This document shows positions 63,006-64,000 of a stretch of 64,000 nucleotides of DNA, piece after piece. The position numbers and the translations under genes are program-made. The stretch comes from Roseibium sp. HPY-6. Lineage in GTDB: Bacteria; Pseudomonadota; Alphaproteobacteria; Rhizobiales; Stappiaceae. How positions within the stretch are numbered: the first letter of the stretch is position 1; each line of letters begins with the position of its first letter. The stretch is from positions 1,178,001-1,242,000 of the forward strand of contig NZ_JBEWCD010000001.1 in the NCBI RefSeq assembly GCF_040530035.1, given 5' to 3'. The notes under the pieces are model-generated. The model did no database searches. It was not told the DNA's origin and worked only from the letters and a program-made list of their open reading frames with translations.

Positions 63006-63859
63006 CGTCCGGACGGTCCTTCGGCTTCTATCTTCTGCTTACGCCGGTATTCCTGTGGCTGCTCCTGCTCGTCATCATTCCGCATATAGACCTGGCTCTG
63101 GTCGCCCTTCGCGAGCGGGTGGGCGTCGGTCAATACGCCTTCAGCTTCGCCAATTTCCTGACCTTCCTGAATGAACCGCTTTATCTGGTGACCTTTGCCC
63201 GCACGGCAGTCATGTCGATCCTGGCAACCCTCATCACGCTGATCATCGGCTTTCCGGTCGCCTATTTCATTGCCAAGATGGCGCGCGGAAAACTGCAGCC
63301 AATCCTGTTTGTTCTGTGTCTCGTACCGTTCTGGGTCTCTGAACTGGTGCGCACTTTCGGCTGGATGATCCTCTTGCGCGAAACCGGCATCATTTCCTCG
63401 CTCCTGCAATGGCTCGGTCTGGTCAGCGGGCCCGTCGAGCTTCTTTATAATGATGCCGCCATCATGATCGGCCTCGTCTATACCTCCATGCTGTTTATGG
63501 TGGTCCCGCTCGTCACGACCCTCAGCACTCTGGACGACAGCCTGATTGAAGCGGGCTACGATCTCGGCGGCTCCAGCGCTTCGGTCTTCCGTGAAATCAT
63601 CGTTCCGCATGCCATGCCCGGGATCGTCTCCGGCTGCATCGTCGTTTTCATGCTCTCGCTCGGCAATTACCTGACCCCGATCATGCTCGGCGGAAAAGAC
63701 AGCCTGTGGTTCACCGAGCTGATCTATTCCCAGTTCATCGTGCGCTTCAACTGGGAACTGGGCGCCGCCTTCGGCTTCATGCTGCTGTTCCTGTCGACGG
63801 CCATTGTCTGGGCGGCCCTGAAGCTCACCGGCCAATCACTTGAAAAGACGATGGGATAG
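63002..63859 (+). CDS. ABC transporter permease, PotB-like
   Basis: 285 residues, six membrane segments. The EAA loop that docks the ATPase is DSLIEAGYDLGGSSASVFREIIVPHAMPGIVSG near residue 180. Starts ATG overlapping the ATPase stop (ATGA). PotB-type permeases come in pairs with PotC-type ones; the partner begins 9 bases after. Confidence 0.88.
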   Translation: MTSGRSFGFYLLLTPVFLWLLLLVIIPHIDLALVALRERVGVGQYAFSFANFLTFLNEPLYLVTFARTAVMSILATLITLIIGFPVAYFIAKMARGKLQPILFVLCLVPFWVSELVRTFGWMILLRETGIISSLLQWLGLVSGPVELLYNDAAIMIGLVYTSMLFMVVPLVTTLSTLDDSLIEAGYDLGGSSASVFREIIVPHAMPGIVSGCIVVFMLSLGNYLTPIMLGGKDSLWFTELIYSQFIVRFNWELGAAFGFMLLFLSTAIVWAALKLTGQSLEKTMG

Positions 63860-63868
63860 GGGCTGGCG

Positions 63869-64000
63869 ATGATACCGACGATCCCGCAGAACCGAACCAT
63901 GAACATTGCCTTCAAGGTCTATGTCACGTTGTTCTTCGTCTATCTGGCGCTGCCACTGGCTGTGAACGCGGTCTTTGCCTTCAACGACAGCCAGTTCCCC
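63869..64000 (+). CDS. ABC transporter permease, PotC-like, partial
   Basis: First 44 residues, beginning MIPTIPQNRTMNIAFKVYVT, with one membrane segment (VYVTLFFVYLALPLAVNAVFAF) and the NDS motif of the PotC family. The remainder is beyond the right edge. A member of the same operon as the binding protein, ATPase and first permease. Confidence 0.8.
   Translation, partial: MIPTIPQNRTMNIAFKVYVTLFFVYLALPLAVNAVFAFNDSQFP

Noticed and set aside
62741..63835. Minus-strand open frame of about 364 codons, very rich in charged residues
   Set aside because: Antisense to the ATPase and permease genes.

Overview
The window looks like chromosome from a marine, heterotrophic alphaproteobacterium, probably of the Rhodobacterales or Stappiaceae type. 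This is inferred from the gene families, not from a marker gene: dihydroxypropanesulfonate (DHPS) catabolism, several TRAP and TTT transporters, TctDE-type two-component regulation and fairly GC-rich coding sequence. No rRNA, tRNA, CRISPR array or phage was found. Both edges cut genes: a sodium:solute symporter at the left and a second ABC permease at the right.

Layout. 1-769: VC_2705-type symporter and its small DUF4212 partner, then an 805-base gap. 1575-3699: a secreted phytase-like esterase and a TlpA-type thioredoxin. 3807-12333: an envelope or glycan locus with a large MurG-like glycosyltransferase, a lipoprotein, a caspase/Sel1/peptidoglycan-binding protein, a GT4 glycosyltransferase and a GT-A-like protein. 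12363-22988: a nearly complete DHPS pathway. It has a LacI-family regulator with a perfect 24-bp operator, TRAP transporter HpsKLM, HpsN, an SDR and a zinc alcohol dehydrogenase (HpsO/HpsP roles), sulfolactate sulfo-lyase SuyAB and a sulfolactate dehydrogenase of the ComC type. Together they would turn imported DHPS into sulfolactate, then pyruvate and sulfite.

23053-37324: a tricarboxylate module that I cannot match to one known pathway. It contains a citryl-CoA-lyase-like protein, a class III CoA-transferase, TctABC, a TctDE two-component pair with an overlapping periplasmic protein gene, an RraA-like aldolase, PrpF, an AcnA/AcnD-type aconitase, an IclR regulator and a methylisocitrate-lyase-like enzyme. 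37399-48419: a second TRAP system under an IclR regulator, a GMC oxidoreductase, an AruI/AruH-like ketoarginine decarboxylase and transaminase pair, a TetR regulator and an M20 amidohydrolase. A 268-bp palindromic MITE-like element sits between the GMC gene and the decarboxylase gene and supplies the latter's stop codon.

48420-52750: the most unusual part. An AT-rich leader carries four GTGA-N6-TCAC dyads spaced about four helical turns apart. It precedes a HlyC-family (RTX-toxin acyltransferase) homologue whose catalytic Ser/His positions are Cys/Tyr, and a 1051-residue RTX-like protein built of 18-residue units. No type I secretion genes lie in the window. 52814-55423: BASS transporter and acyl-CoA synthetase. 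55730-58389: PepSY protein, two-component system and a small membrane protein, bracketed by two TTTACA-N4-TGTAAA sites. 58617-64000: LysR regulator, cytoplasmic glycerophosphodiester phosphodiesterase and a polyamine-type ABC importer that may import glycerophosphodiesters.
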